A DNA stretch of 64,000 nt, from the NCBI GenBank assembly GCA_951799405.1, contig OX637332.1, positions 4,717,001 to 4,781,000 of the forward strand, read 5' to 3'. The stretch is from Agapetus fuscipes. Taxonomy: Eukaryota > Arthropoda > Insecta > Trichoptera > Glossosomatidae. Of the stretch, positions 50,045-59,376 are shown in pieces. The position numbers were made by a program, and so were the translations under genes. The notes beneath the pieces were generated by a model, which was given only the letters and a program-made list of their open reading frames with translations, ran no database searches and was not told the DNA's origin. Each line of letters starts with the position of its first letter. Positions within the stretch are counted from its first letter, which is position 1.

Positions 50045-50336
50045 TTAGGCTGATTTATTTGGTGAGCGCTGTTTTTGTGTGTATCACACCTCAAGAGCCC
50101 TCTGCGAGCTTGGTCGTCGCTGTAGAAAGCGCCAATTCTCAAGCAAGACCCAGTTGTTGTAAGGCTGGATGGACCTTTTGATGACCGGTCTTTGGTAAAC
50201 GTTTATGAATTTTTTATCCCAACGAAGAGCAAATTTGAAAATATAAATGGTATATTTTCTGTGCTCCGCCGGGATTCGAACCCACGACCTTCCAGTTACG
50301 AGTCCGAAGTGTTACCACCTGGACTACGGACCGGTC
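50045..50336 (-). mobile_element. SINE-A copy, full length
   Basis: 3' module TTTGGTGAGCGCTGTTTTTG to the head ACCGGTCCGTAGTCCAG, B box GGGTTCGAATCCCGG. Inserted next to the mariner's A-rich right end. Confidence 0.86.
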
Positions 50337-50573
50337 TATATATATATACCTCGTATAGTTTACAAAGTTTTTTTGAGACATGACAATTTTTCCTAGCCCC
50401 AGCCTATCTCGCAAAAAAACGCAACGCAAAAAAAAAACTCAACCTAAGCAATTTTATATGCATTGAAATACTGTGGGATTTTGATGTGCTGTCCAGTTTT
50501 TCGTGGTTTCATATGCCACACTGATTCGAAGAAGCAGCCCCCATTTGTTTACGTGTGTATTTTTTGTATTCAG

Positions 50574-50711
50574 GTGAAACGGGATATGGTCGCCATCAAA
50601 CACGAGCTAGACACTGTCCAAGCTGTCAAGGAGGAGATCGAAGAACTACGAGAATATGTGGATCGACTCGAAGAACATTCTCATCGGCGTAAACTACGAC
50701 TTCTGGAACAG
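50574..50711 (+). CDS. Glut1: GLUT1-type gene, second coiled-coil exon
   Basis: Acceptor TTTTTTGTATTCAG ends at 50573 and the donor CAG/GTAAAA lies at 50711/50712. It has 46 codons in phase 0: VKRDMVAIKHELDTVQAVKE, EIEELREYVDRLEEHSHRRK, LRLLEQ. The heptad-like leucines and alternating charges predict a coiled coil. The last residues (LLEQ) join directly to GLTFFLSY at the start of membrane segment 1, which ties this exon to the transporter. In the protein it would sit on the cytoplasmic side just before the first helix, where it could mediate oligomerisation or binding to a partner (inference). Confidence 0.88.
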
Positions 50712-50804
50712 GTAAAACTGGCAAATTAAAATATTGCCCGCAGTTTGATTATTTACTTAGCCATTACTTACTCCTTCGTTTTCAAAAGAACAGGATTTTG
50801 TTAT

Positions 50805-50985
50805 CTGTGATCTAAGTTGTAGAAGTGTTTTCTACATTTGAGGCTCACATGCGCAAGCAAACACACTTACAAAGAAATGTTAATCCCAAATGAGCATAGG
50901 CTCTGCAGCTCATGCCCCTTTTCCATGTGACAGTGCTGGCACTGGCAAGAGTCAGTTTCAAGCGCAGACCTCCAAATCAATAAGT
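50805..50985 (-). mobile_element. TTR copy, strongly diverged
   Basis: GATCTAAGTTGTAGAAG, ATGCGCAAGCAAACACAC and CCCTTTTCCATGTGACAG keep the block order. One of only three TTR loci downstream of 47 kb. Confidence 0.55.
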
Positions 50986-51216
50986 AGACGATTAATCACT
51001 GATTGAGCATACATCATCCTCTGTTTTTTTCTCAATCCTTTGCACATGGTTAAGATTCTTTATTTTCTATTAATTTTTAATTGACATCCATTCTTCTCCA
51101 GCGCTTTAAAACAGCTTGCAAAGTATGCTATTTACACATACTTGAAAAATATATGAGAAAAACAATTACACATCAGGTTTTGCAGCAAAAATGAAACTAT
51201 ACAAGTATCTAAGAAA

Positions 51217-51248
51217 CTGAAGATGGAGAAGTATCTCTGAAAACGTTT
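51217..51248 (+). ncRNA. Hammerhead-like motif in the GLUT1 intron
   Basis: CTGAAGA, T, GGAGA, loop AGTA, TCTCT, GAAAACGTTT. Stem II pairs over five positions with one G-U. AACGUU is palindromic and is followed by U as the cleavage residue. It lies on the gene's sense strand between the exons at 50574 and 51535, and the flank AAACAATGTTTTGCTTATT resembles the foldback at 38251, so it is a Penelope-like remnant. Confidence 0.5.
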
Positions 51249-51534
51249 TTTCGGAAATAAATACTCAATAAAATCAGTGTAAAAAAACAATGTTTTGCTT
51301 ATTAAAAGTTCTAAAAGTTATTTATTTTTTTAAACAAATATTTAGGCTATACAGATTTCCCTCTTTCAAACCTGTGAGTTAGATGTTCAACTGAGTTTGA
51401 AATAAATCACAAGAAAGAATAGTAAAATGTATAATTTAATTTCTAACTTTGAATACTCGGTTTCTTTAAAAATTTTTTTCAAAAAGCTATGAATTTTGAT
51501 GATGTAAATAACATTATTATTCTTTTGTTCCCAG

Positions 51535-51630
51535 GGACTAACATTTTTCCTGTCCTACGCCATTTTGGCTGCGGTCCTTGGCATGCTTCAGTTTGGTTAC
51601 AATACTGGAGTCATCAATGCACCTGAGCTG
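51535..51630 (+). CDS. Glut1: GLUT1-type gene, exon with membrane segment 1
   Basis: Acceptor TTTTGTTCCCAG ends at 51534 and the donor CTG/GTAAGT lies at 51630/51631; 32 codons in phase 0. It encodes GLTFFLSYAILAAVLGMLQF and GYNTGVINAPEL, the first transmembrane helix of class I facilitative sugar transporters with its signature GYNTGVINAP. In short isoforms an alternative first exon would splice here. None was identified. Confidence 0.95.
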
Positions 51631-52232
51631 GTAAGTAAATCAATATCTTGAACTAATTCAAAAGGAAACAATCAGACATTGAATCGTTAAATTTCAATCG
51701 CTCAACAAGGCTTTGTTACTCAAGTATTATATAATGACATAAATTCACTGTTTATTGACTTGGCATTAAGTTGATTTAATGTCCGATTAGTTGGAATTTT
51801 ATCATAAGAAATTTGAAGGACCTAAATATTACTAATTTACTACTAGGGCTTATATCAAGGTGTGAAATCTCATAAGAAGTACGAGGACGATCATTGATTG
51901 CCTGCGTATCCTATGATAATTGTTTGACGCATCATCGCCGTACCCAGCACCTGAACAAAAGGGAAAACAGCTGATCTTTGCTATCATAACGTGGACCAAT
52001 GGGTACACAGAATTCTTTAACAGCCAATAAGCTTGCTCGAATACCGCCTTGTCATCAACACTAGCGCCGTTTTAAAGAAGCACAGACGGACAATCAACCA
52101 AAATTGATAGTTCACACACCTACTAAAGAAATCTGTTCTTGAATTGAAATTTTAAAAAATGAACTTAAACTTATAAAGGGAAAGCCATGATTGAGTAGTC
52201 TGAAACTCAACAGTTTTTTTTTGTCTTTTCAG

Positions 52233-52393
52233 AATATTGAAAATTTCATGAAAGATGTGTACAAAGATCGGTACGGCAAGGACATACCTGAAGATTCGGT
52301 CAAGCAGCTGTACTCTGTGGCTGTCAGCATCTTTGCCATCGGTGGAATGCTTGGTGGATTCTCTGGTGGAATGATTGCTAATCGTTTTGGCAG
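52233..52393 (+). CDS. Glut1: GLUT1-type gene, exon with membrane segment 2
   Basis: Acceptor TTTTGTCTTTTCAG ends at 52232 and the donor GGCAG/GTCAGA lies at 52393/52394. It has 53 codons plus two bases: NIENFMKDVYKDRYGKDIPE is the first extracellular loop. LYSVAVSIFAIGGMLGGFSG and GMIANRFGR are membrane segment 2 and the start of the conserved cytoplasmic GR(K) loop. The split Arg codon is completed by the next exon. Confidence 0.95.
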
Positions 52394-53447
52394 GTCAGAT
52401 TCTATTTATTTTATTACTTAGTAAAAAAAAATGTGAGAAATCATGACAGTTTACCTGTTTTTATAAATCCTCATTATTTGAAATAATAAAGCTGGGATTC
52501 TCCAACCAATGTACTCGACACAAATTGTATGAACAACCAAAATTATGAGGCCACATGGCCGGGCTACCAGGGAAAAGACAACCAAATATTTTGTTGTTGG
52601 CAGCGATCACTAGTCCCATAGATGTGTGACATTTGCCCGCCGAGATTTTTTTTTTCTTAAAATTGTGCCGAGTCTGTTGATGTGGACAACTATCAATCTA
52701 TCAAACTCTGATGATGATAGTTGAAATGGTATATGTTTTATTGGAGAAAATGTGTTGTTAACACCATCAAGGTAAATTTTTAAATTAGTCTTGTGCTTCT
52801 TCATTGAAGATTGGCAATCATCAAAGCAATTTGCACCTTCAAAACTGCTGAACGAAAGAGGGATCTTGTGCTTCTGTTGAACTACTGTCTCAGGTTCTTC
52901 AACCAAGATGTTGTCCTTCGACCTGGAGCCCGTCTTCCCTCAATTCTTCCCTGTATGATGAGATGTAGGAGTGAATACTTCTCATTTATCACTTTAAAGT
53001 CAGCGATGTTAAATTTTAGCTGTATAGGACAATCGGTAGTGTGTTAATTTTTACCTACAAACAAGCAAGAATAGCAACAAAAAATCCACATGACACTTGT
53101 TATAGTGCCGCACAGGTGTTGGTGATATGGCAGTTGTCCATGCCCGGTTGCAGGGCTGTTAGCTGCGCAGTGCTGTAGTGTGTGTTGCATTGCTTTGTTT
53201 TGAGACACTGAGAGGAAATGTCGATTGATATTGGATTTGAAAGGGGTAAGATTAAATTGGGATGGAAACACGATACCGGTAACCAAGTTCTCATAGTTTT
53301 GATATTGACTGCAAATGGTTGAATGTGAGCCGGTCTACGAGTTGCCCTTGTTGTGACGAGAGGAGGGGGTATAAGTGAGGATAATTTATCAGAGCAGACG
53401 CGTGCTTTTATTTTTATTTTTAATTCCTGATTGTTTTTTGATTTCAG
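52394..53447. other. Intron with LINE scrap and tail-T repeat
   Basis: 52797-52990 (- strand) carries the LKNLRQ-type LINE tail region, degraded. 53095-53185 is the tail-T repeat with GTTGCAGGGCTGTTAGCTGC, as at 16720. The rest is AT-rich. Confidence 0.55.
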
Positions 53448-53572
53448 GAAGGGTGGACTACTGCTCAATAACGTGTTAGGAATAGGCGGTGCTTGTCTCA
53501 TGGGTTTCACAAAAATTTCACATTCTTATGAGATGCTTTTCTTCGGGCGCTTTATTATAGGTGTTAATTGCG
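53448..53572 (+). CDS. Glut1: GLUT1-type gene, exon with membrane segments 3-4
   Basis: Acceptor TTTTTTGATTTCAG ends at 53447 and the donor TGCG/GTAAGA lies at 53572/53573. After completing Arg it reads KGGLLLNNVLGIGGACLMGF, TKISHSYEMLFFGRFIIGVN, C and one base of Gly: membrane segment 3 and the start of 4. The KGGLLLNN loop and GRFIIGVN are typical of insect GLUT1. Confidence 0.95.
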
Positions 53573-54117
53573 GTAAGAACCTCAATTTTATGCTCATATA
53601 TTGCATTTTGATTACATAAGACTTAGGAATTTTGTGGAAGAGATTGAAGGTGTGCCACACAAAGAATAATAAACTTCTGGAAGCTCACCTTAGTCTCTGA
53701 TTGGTATCTTTCTGTTTGCAACATCAATCAATATAAAAAACGTGTGTCTATTTCTTCCCATGTAACAAATACACCATGAAACACAATAATAGGTATACAA
53801 TGAAAAAACATTGACATAAGACATCAGTGTAAAATATCAGAAGACACTGATATGATTTTTGAAAGTTTTCCTCAACGGTTGCCTGGAAACTGATTATAAC
53901 AATACATTTTTTTGTATTAAGAGGATACCCTAGTTTGGCATGCCAAATGGATCTAATACTCCACCCATTTCTTTGATGTTGATTGATGGTTTGCAAGTTC
54001 AAAATTTTTTTTAAATGAAAATATGACAGTACGAGTAGGAAAATAAACTACAATTTTAACACAATATTTTATACAGCATGTGGCTCATGATGATGACACT
54101 AGTATGTTTTCTTTCAG

Positions 54118-54288
54118 GACTCAATACGTCTTTGGTGCCAATGTATATATCAGAAATAGCCCCTTTAAATTTGCGTGGTGGACTAGGAACAGTAAACCAA
54201 TTAGCGGTGACGATAGGTCTCCTGCTGAGCCAAGTCCTGGGAATTGAACAAATCTTAGGGACTGACGATGGATGGCCACTTCTCCTAG
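54118..54288 (+). CDS. Glut1: GLUT1-type gene, exon with membrane segments 4-5
   Basis: Acceptor TATGTTTTCTTTCAG ends at 54117 and the donor CTAG/GTAAGT lies at 54288/54289. It reads [57 protein letters not shown]-x-Y-x-x-E-I-A-P-x-x-x-R-G is the loop 4 signature of the sugar porter family, and the following NQL lies in the substrate-lining membrane segment 5. Confidence 0.96.
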
Positions 54289-54885
54289 GTAAGTACTATT
54301 CTAATTGCCATGAAATTTATATCAGACTAGCTGACCCGATAGACCTTGATTAATTAGATCCTTTCTCAGTCCACCCCTTGGACTAGGCCTCCTCCAATCC
54401 TCTCCATCTCTGTCTATCCGCTGATGTGTTCAGCTATCCTCTGCCTGCTTGATGTCGCCACTTGATGTCATCCAGCCACCTCAGTTGAGGTCTCCCCACT
54501 CCCCGCTTGGACATCCTGGGCCGCCACTGGACGTTCCTTTTCCAGGAGTACCATATTTTAGCCATAATTAGATTCTTCTTCTTCTTCAGCCTTTCTCCTA
54601 CAATCTTCTCTGTTTTTCTCTATTCACTGCTGTGTTGAGCCATCCTCTGCCTGCAGTTCCCTTGATGTCATCTAGCCACCTTAGTTAAGGGTCTCCACAC
54701 TCCTTCCTTGGACATCCTGGGCCGCCACTGGACTATAATTGGATTAGAGGGCTCTTGAGGTGTGATACACACAAAAACAGCGCTCACCAAATAAATCATC
54801 CTAATATTATTATTATTATTATATAAGTCAGAGTACCAATCAAATAGTCAAGATAAACATATATTTGAACTTTGTTTTCCTCTAG
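54289..54885. other. Intron with two LINE ends and SINE-A 3' end
   Basis: 54360-54564 and 54575-54734 are two - strand RTE-like LINE ends (each with GGCGGCCCAGGATGTCC). They are framed by three near-copies of TAATTAGAT/TAATTGGAT at 54351, 54565 and 54736. 54746-54830 is a SINE-A 3' module with an (ATT)n tail. Confidence 0.65.
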
Positions 54886-55022
54886 GTTTGGCCATCTGCC
54901 CTGCTATTCTTCAGCTGCTTCTTCTGCCTGCGTGTCCTGAATCTCCTCGCTACCTACTCATCACGCGGCAATGGGAAGAAGAGGCGAGACGTGCACTGAG
55001 GAGGCTACGCGCCAACAACCAG
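54886..55022 (+). CDS. Glut1: GLUT1-type gene, exon with segment 6 and PESPR loop
   Basis: Acceptor GTTTTCCTCTAG ends at 54885. It reads [45 protein letters not shown]: membrane segment 6 and the PESPRYLL motif at the start of the large cytoplasmic loop. The exon ends at CAG/GCAAGT (55022/55023), a GC donor with otherwise perfect consensus. Phase 0 matches the next exon exactly, and no suitable GT donor lies nearby. Confidence 0.95.
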
Positions 55023-55044
55023 GCAAGTGCTGCCAAATCTAATA

Positions 55045-55205
55045 ATCAATTCTCAAGCAAATGACAAACTTCTGTAACTGTAACTGTAGCCTCTGCATAG
55101 CTGCCTCCATTTCTTCCTATCCTTACATACCTCTTTCAATTCATTCATATCCATCACCTTTTTCATGCATTTTCTTATTTTACGCTCACTTTGTATATCC
55201 CATTC
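55045..55205 (-). mobile_element. LINE C-terminal fragment (TTACAG-tailed)
   Basis: The - strand reads MNELKEVCKDRKKWRQLCRG then CTACAGTTACAGTTACAG, the family of 405-705. It starts 23 bases after the GC donor. Confidence 0.75.
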
Positions 55206-55496
55206 TTTCACAATCACAAAAATACAAGTGTTTAGTATTTTTAAAATCAATTTCCAGTTTTCATAAGACGCATTGGTCCAGTACACATACAAACATTGCT
55301 CATGTGAAATTACCTCTGATGGACACATGAGGCAACTTTTTAAAGGACCTCTGAGGCAAACATGCACTAAGGGGACGTGTTACAAGTTGAAACTCGAGAG
55401 AAAGATTTTACTTATTTATTTCATGATTAAAGTACAAGGTGGCCCCTAACAGGGTTTGAACCGTCTCAAATAGAGGAAGGTGTAGAGGAACAATAA

Positions 55497-55772
55497 GTCC
55501 CTAATCCAGTGGCCAACGCTTTGGACTCTTAATCAGAAAGTTGTGAGTTGGATTCCAGGCAGATTAAAAATTATAATTTATTTTTCAAAGATACTGGCTT
55601 AAAAATTTAGCTGCCTTTACTAAAGACTGGTCATCAAAGATCCATCTACCCTTACAGCAACTAGGTTTTGTTTGAGAATAGTTACTTTCTATAGCAGACT
55701 TGCAGAGGACTCTAGAGGTATGATTTTACACAAAAACAGTATATCATCCTAATATTATTATTATTTAGCCTT
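55497..55772 (+). mobile_element. SINE-A copy, old
   Basis: Diverged head (CCTAATCCAGTGGCCAACGC, GAGTTGGATTCCAGGC), the body (AGATCCATCTACCCTTACAG) and the 3' module ACAAAAACAGTATATCATCC with (ATT)n. Confidence 0.7.
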
Positions 55773-55858
55773 AAAGATTGAAAAAACAAATGGGAGTCAA
55801 CGTTGAATGGGAGAGGCAACTAGGATCAAACAGACCACTTTCCAGGAAATTCAGCATG

Positions 55859-57080
55859 AAAGATTGTGGTGCTTCTTCTTCTTGTGCCACTTCTAACGAA
55901 GATCGGCGATCATCATAGCTATTTTGATTTTTGATGCTGCGGCTCGAAATAGGGACTTGGTGCTTCTGCCGAACCACTGTCGCAGGTTCTTCAGCCACGA
56001 TGTCCTTCGGCGTCCCTGAGATCTTCTCCCCTCAATCTTACCCTGAATGATAAGACGAAGGAGACGGTACTTCTCATTTCTCATAATGTGACCGAAGTAC
56101 ATTAGCTTTCTCTGCTTAATGGTAGGCAGGAGCTCCTTTGTAGTGCGCATTCGTTGAAGGACTTCTTCATTGGTGACTCGATCACGCCAAGAGATCCGAA
56201 GCATTTTTCGTTATAGACACATCTCGAATGCTTCAATACGTCTCTCCAGTGCCTGCGTGAGAGTCCATCCCTCCATACCATACAGAGCGATTGGGAAAAC
56301 GTAGCACCTCACTATGCACTTCCGGAGTTCAAGGCTTAAATTTCGGCACAACAGTAATTTGCTCATTTTAGCGAAGACATTTCAGGCTTGCTCTAGTCTG
56401 CTTCTGACTTCTTGACACATGTCCCACTTTTCGTTGACCACACATCCCAGGTACCTGTAACTAGTGCATCCTTCAATGCTTTCGCCATCTAGTTCTACAT
56501 GTACGGAGGCGTTTGTGTTTCTGCTGATAACCATGACCTTGGTCTTTTTAGGCTCAGTATTTTCAACGTTAGCTTACGTGACTTTAAACTGATAAAAAAA
56601 AGCTACCCACACGTTTGACATAAGTGCGTCCTTTTTCATTCAGTATAAAGTCGCTATGCTAACGATGAAACTACCGGGCCTTAAAGTTAATGTTTATGCC
56701 AGCTTCTTTGCTAGTGACATTTATTCTGGTCAACAATGTTTGCAGATCCGCCTGAGTGTCAGCGAGTAGGACTGTGTCATCGGCATACCGCAGGTTGTTT
56801 ACCAGCTGCCCGTTGACAACAATGCCTTCCCTAGCCTCATGAAGTGCTTGCGCCATGATCCTTTCTGAATATAGGTTAAAAAGTGTTGGTGACAGTACGC
56901 ATCCCTGTCTAACTCCTCTTCTGATGGGTATTTGTCTGGTCTCTGAACTCTCTACAAGCACTGAAGCAGTTTGCTGCCAATATATATTAGCAATAATGCG
57001 AGTGTTTTTATCGTCTATCCCAATGTCTTTCAGTATACTAATCAGCTTGTCGTGTCTCACTCTGTCAAAGATTGTGGTGC
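55859..57080 (-). mobile_element. RTE-like LINE insertion with 14-bp TSD
   Basis: GCACCACAATCTTT on the - strand flanks both ends (55859-55872 and 57067-57080). Inside, the - strand codes for reverse transcriptase: DRVRHDKLISILKDIGIDD at the very start. RRGVRQGCVLSPTLFNLYSE, NNLRYADDTVLLADTQADLQ (YADD) and, after frame breaks, ISWRDRVTNEEVLQRM, YFGHIMRNEKYRLL and LKNLRQWFGRSTKSLFRAA follow, then a (GAA)n-type tail. It is truncated before the fingers domain and frameshifted around 56210-56670, so it is inactive. It is antisense to GLUT1 and ends 35 bases before the next exon. Confidence 0.88.
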
Positions 57081-57115
57081 ACAAACAAGAGTAATAATGT
57101 TCACTTCTCTTGAAG

Positions 57116-57274
57116 GTTGAGGAGGACATTGAGGAGATGCGTGCCGAGGAGCGTGCCCAGCAGGCCGAGGCTTCCATCTCCATGCGGGAGCTGCTGTGCT
57201 CACCCACGCTGCGAGCTCCTCTTCTGATCGGCGTCGTCATGCAGCTGTCGCAACAACTGAGCGGAATCAACGCT
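57116..57274 (+). CDS. Glut1: GLUT1-type gene, exon with central loop and segment 7
   Basis: Acceptor TTCACTTCTCTTGAAG ends at 57115 and the donor GCT/GTAAGT lies at 57274/57275. It has 53 codons in phase 0: VEEDIEEMRAEERAQQAEAS is the helical intracellular domain between segments 6 and 7. PLLIGVVMQLSQQLSGINA is membrane segment 7 with QQLSGIN, whose glutamines and asparagine contact sugar in class I GLUTs. Confidence 0.96.
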
Positions 57275-57424
57275 GTAAGTCAAACATTTCACCTCATGTG
57301 GTGTAAGTTCAAGGTTACTCTTCAAGGTGCGATTTTGAGACTGCAGTTTGTTCCACTATTTACATTTTTTTTGCACAGAACTGGTTTCTGTAATTATAGT
57401 GCACTCTGACAGCCATCAACACTC

Positions 57425-57590
57425 TTGCAGAAACTCTATTGTTATGGTTCCACGACCAATCGGTCACAGAAAACTCATCCACAGACTGCTTGTCCATAGA
57501 CAAATTGATCACATGAAAATTCATTCACGCAATTTTTTTGGTCAACAACATTTTGGTCACATACCAAATATCAATACCTTAAAGGTAAAA
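57425..57590 (+). repeat. GGTCACA-type degenerate repeat, third block
   Basis: ACCAATCGGTCACAGAAAAC, CATAGACAAATTGATCACATG and TTTGGTCAACAACATTTTGG, as at 16285. It lies within an intron of GLUT1. Confidence 0.6.
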
Positions 57591-57631
57591 CTGAATAAGT
57601 TCTGATTCACTGATTTTAAAAATTGTAGATT

Positions 57632-57782
57632 GTTGCAGGGTGTATGTTCATTTGAGATTTGAGTTTTTATATTGTAGGACCACATGCGGCATGTTTAAGC
57701 GCGAACTTATACGTGCCTGTTTGTGAAAATGCATATAATGAGAATCTCTAATGTTACATATATTTTGCAACTTAGATTAGAT
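57632..57782 (+). mobile_element. TTR 3' half next to an exon
   Basis: GTTGCAGGGTGTATGTTC to TTTTGCAACTTAGATTAGAT. The tail ends 25 bases before the exon at 57808, so the repeat lies just upstream of the polypyrimidine tract. Confidence 0.82.
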
Positions 57783-57807
57783 AATGATTTGTTTGGCTGT
57801 GTTCCAG

Positions 57808-58020
57808 GTGTTCTACTACTCCACCTCCCTGTTCACCTCCTCCGGCCTCACAGAAGAGTCGGCCAAGTTTGCCACCATGGGCATCGGGGCCATCATGGTT
57901 GGCATGACGCTGGTCTCTCTGCCGCTCATGGACCGCACCGGCCGCCGAACGCTCCACCTTTACGGCCTGGGCGGCATGTTCATCTTCTCCATCTTCATCA
58001 CCATCTCGTTCCTGATTAAG
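57808..58020 (+). CDS. Glut1: GLUT1-type gene, last exon in the window
   Basis: Acceptor TTTGGCTGTGTTCCAG ends at 57807 and the donor AAG/GTAAAC lies at 58020/58021; 71 codons in phase 0. It reads VFYYSTSLFTSSGLTEESAK, FATMGIGAIMVGMTLVSLPL, MDRTGRRTLHLYGLGGMFIF and SIFITISFLIK: the end of segment 7, segment 8, the DRTGRRTL loop (counterpart of the GRK loop in the N half) and segment 9. The remaining segments 10-12, including the GPGPIPW-type motif, and the C-terminus are not in the window, so the gene is 3'-incomplete here. Confidence 0.96.
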
Positions 58021-59121
58021 GTAAACTTCATGATGTTGCGGAAAGGTATTCCAAAATGTTTACACTCAAAACAGTGCCTCCGGTATAAACTTATAAGAAC
58101 TTATAGTAAAGTCATCGGGTTTTCAAAAATTAATAATTTAAGGCATTTACTTCATAACCCTTAATTTTTTGATTTTTGAAGATTCAAAAGAAATTGTATT
58201 TGGTTACGGGACTAGTAAAATTTATACATGTACGACTGGTTTCGTGTAATATTTTGTACCCGATGATGTGAGCATTGTTCATAAAACTGGGCGTACATGA
58301 ATGAATTTCATTCGCCACATAACCAAATTCAATTTTGTTTGAATTTTGAATTATTCAAAATTTTGTTTAAAAAGTTGGAGTTGTTGAATGAAAAACTGAA
58401 ATATTTATTGACTATCTTACCTTTTCCGCTATAGCTCAGCAATTTTATACTGAAAGAACATGACAGATTTATTAGGACTTCAATGTTTTTGTTCAGTTGA
58501 ACTATTGTTGAAACTAGTAAAAGTTCTTATACATTTATGTTTGAGGTACAGGTAGTTCTACTGTGAAAAATATCTATTTATCCAGAATTTAAGTAATCTG
58601 GACCTGTATTGCATTCTTCAGGAATTATTCTTTAAGAGCAAGCAACCAGAACATTCATTTTAAACTAGAGACAAATGTTGTAAGCTTTGTTAGTGTTGAA
58701 CCATTCATATAAGATTCAAGTAAATGGCATTAATTTTATCTTTCTTGTATAAACTTAACTGTGGCAAAGGTTCCTAGTAACACAAATACCGTTAGCTTCC
58801 CTTTCAGAAATTATAGGCAAAAAAATCATGATTTTTTTGTCATTTTCCATGTTGAAATCAACCAACTAAAAGTTACTTTATTTAAATTTTTATTGATTTT
58901 TTTAGAAATACATACAGGCATAGGAACAGACTGAACATTAAATTGTGAAAACCTTTTTATGGCTTGAAATTTAGAAAATTTTTAAATTACTTTTGCGGCG
59001 AATGGAGTCTGAATCATTCTTGGTGTGCAAAGTAAAAATTATGTTGTGAATCTTTTTGATTGATGAAAAAATTCAAAGATCGCGATAATATTCAATTTTA
59101 TGTAATAGGGTCTGCACATTT
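58021..59121. other. Intron, possible Penelope-like scrap
   Basis: 58224-58297 is an imperfect inverted repeat (ATGTACGACTGGTTTCGTG against CATAAAACTGGGCGTACATG) with CCGATGATG inside, perhaps a decayed hammerhead foldback. The rest is AT-rich. Confidence 0.4.
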
Positions 59122-59376
59122 TAATAATCTATAATCTATAATCTAAGTTGCAAGGATATATTCATTCAAAGCTCTCAGATGTATGCCCACTAACAAACAC
59201 GTGTAGTTCGCGCTTACAAATGCTGATTGTGTACTTACAAATAAAATCCAAACCTCAAATGAACATAAGCCCTGCAACTCTTGCCGACATTCCCTGAAAC
59301 AAGGGTGACATTGGCAAAGTGAACTATTTTTTACAGTATGGGTGGTCAGCCTCATACCAACCTATAAGTCAAGGAA
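59122..59376 (-). mobile_element. TTR copy, subfamily b
   Basis: Near-complete b copy with three ATTATAG-type tail units. The only full TTR downstream of 50 kb. Confidence 0.86.

Noticed and set aside
52690..52745. CTGATGATGATAGTTGAAATGG as a further hammerhead
   Set aside because: The CUGAUGA and GAAA boxes are present but no stem II can pair between them.
53448..53619. Frame running on from the GLUT1 exon past 53572
   Set aside because: The residues after the donor (KNLNFMLI) are intron translation; the GTAAGA donor restores the family sequence with the next exon.
58021..58164. Continuation of the frame after 58020
   Set aside because: It leaves the GLUT family sequence exactly at AAG/GTAAAC and ends in an unrelated tail, so it is intron.
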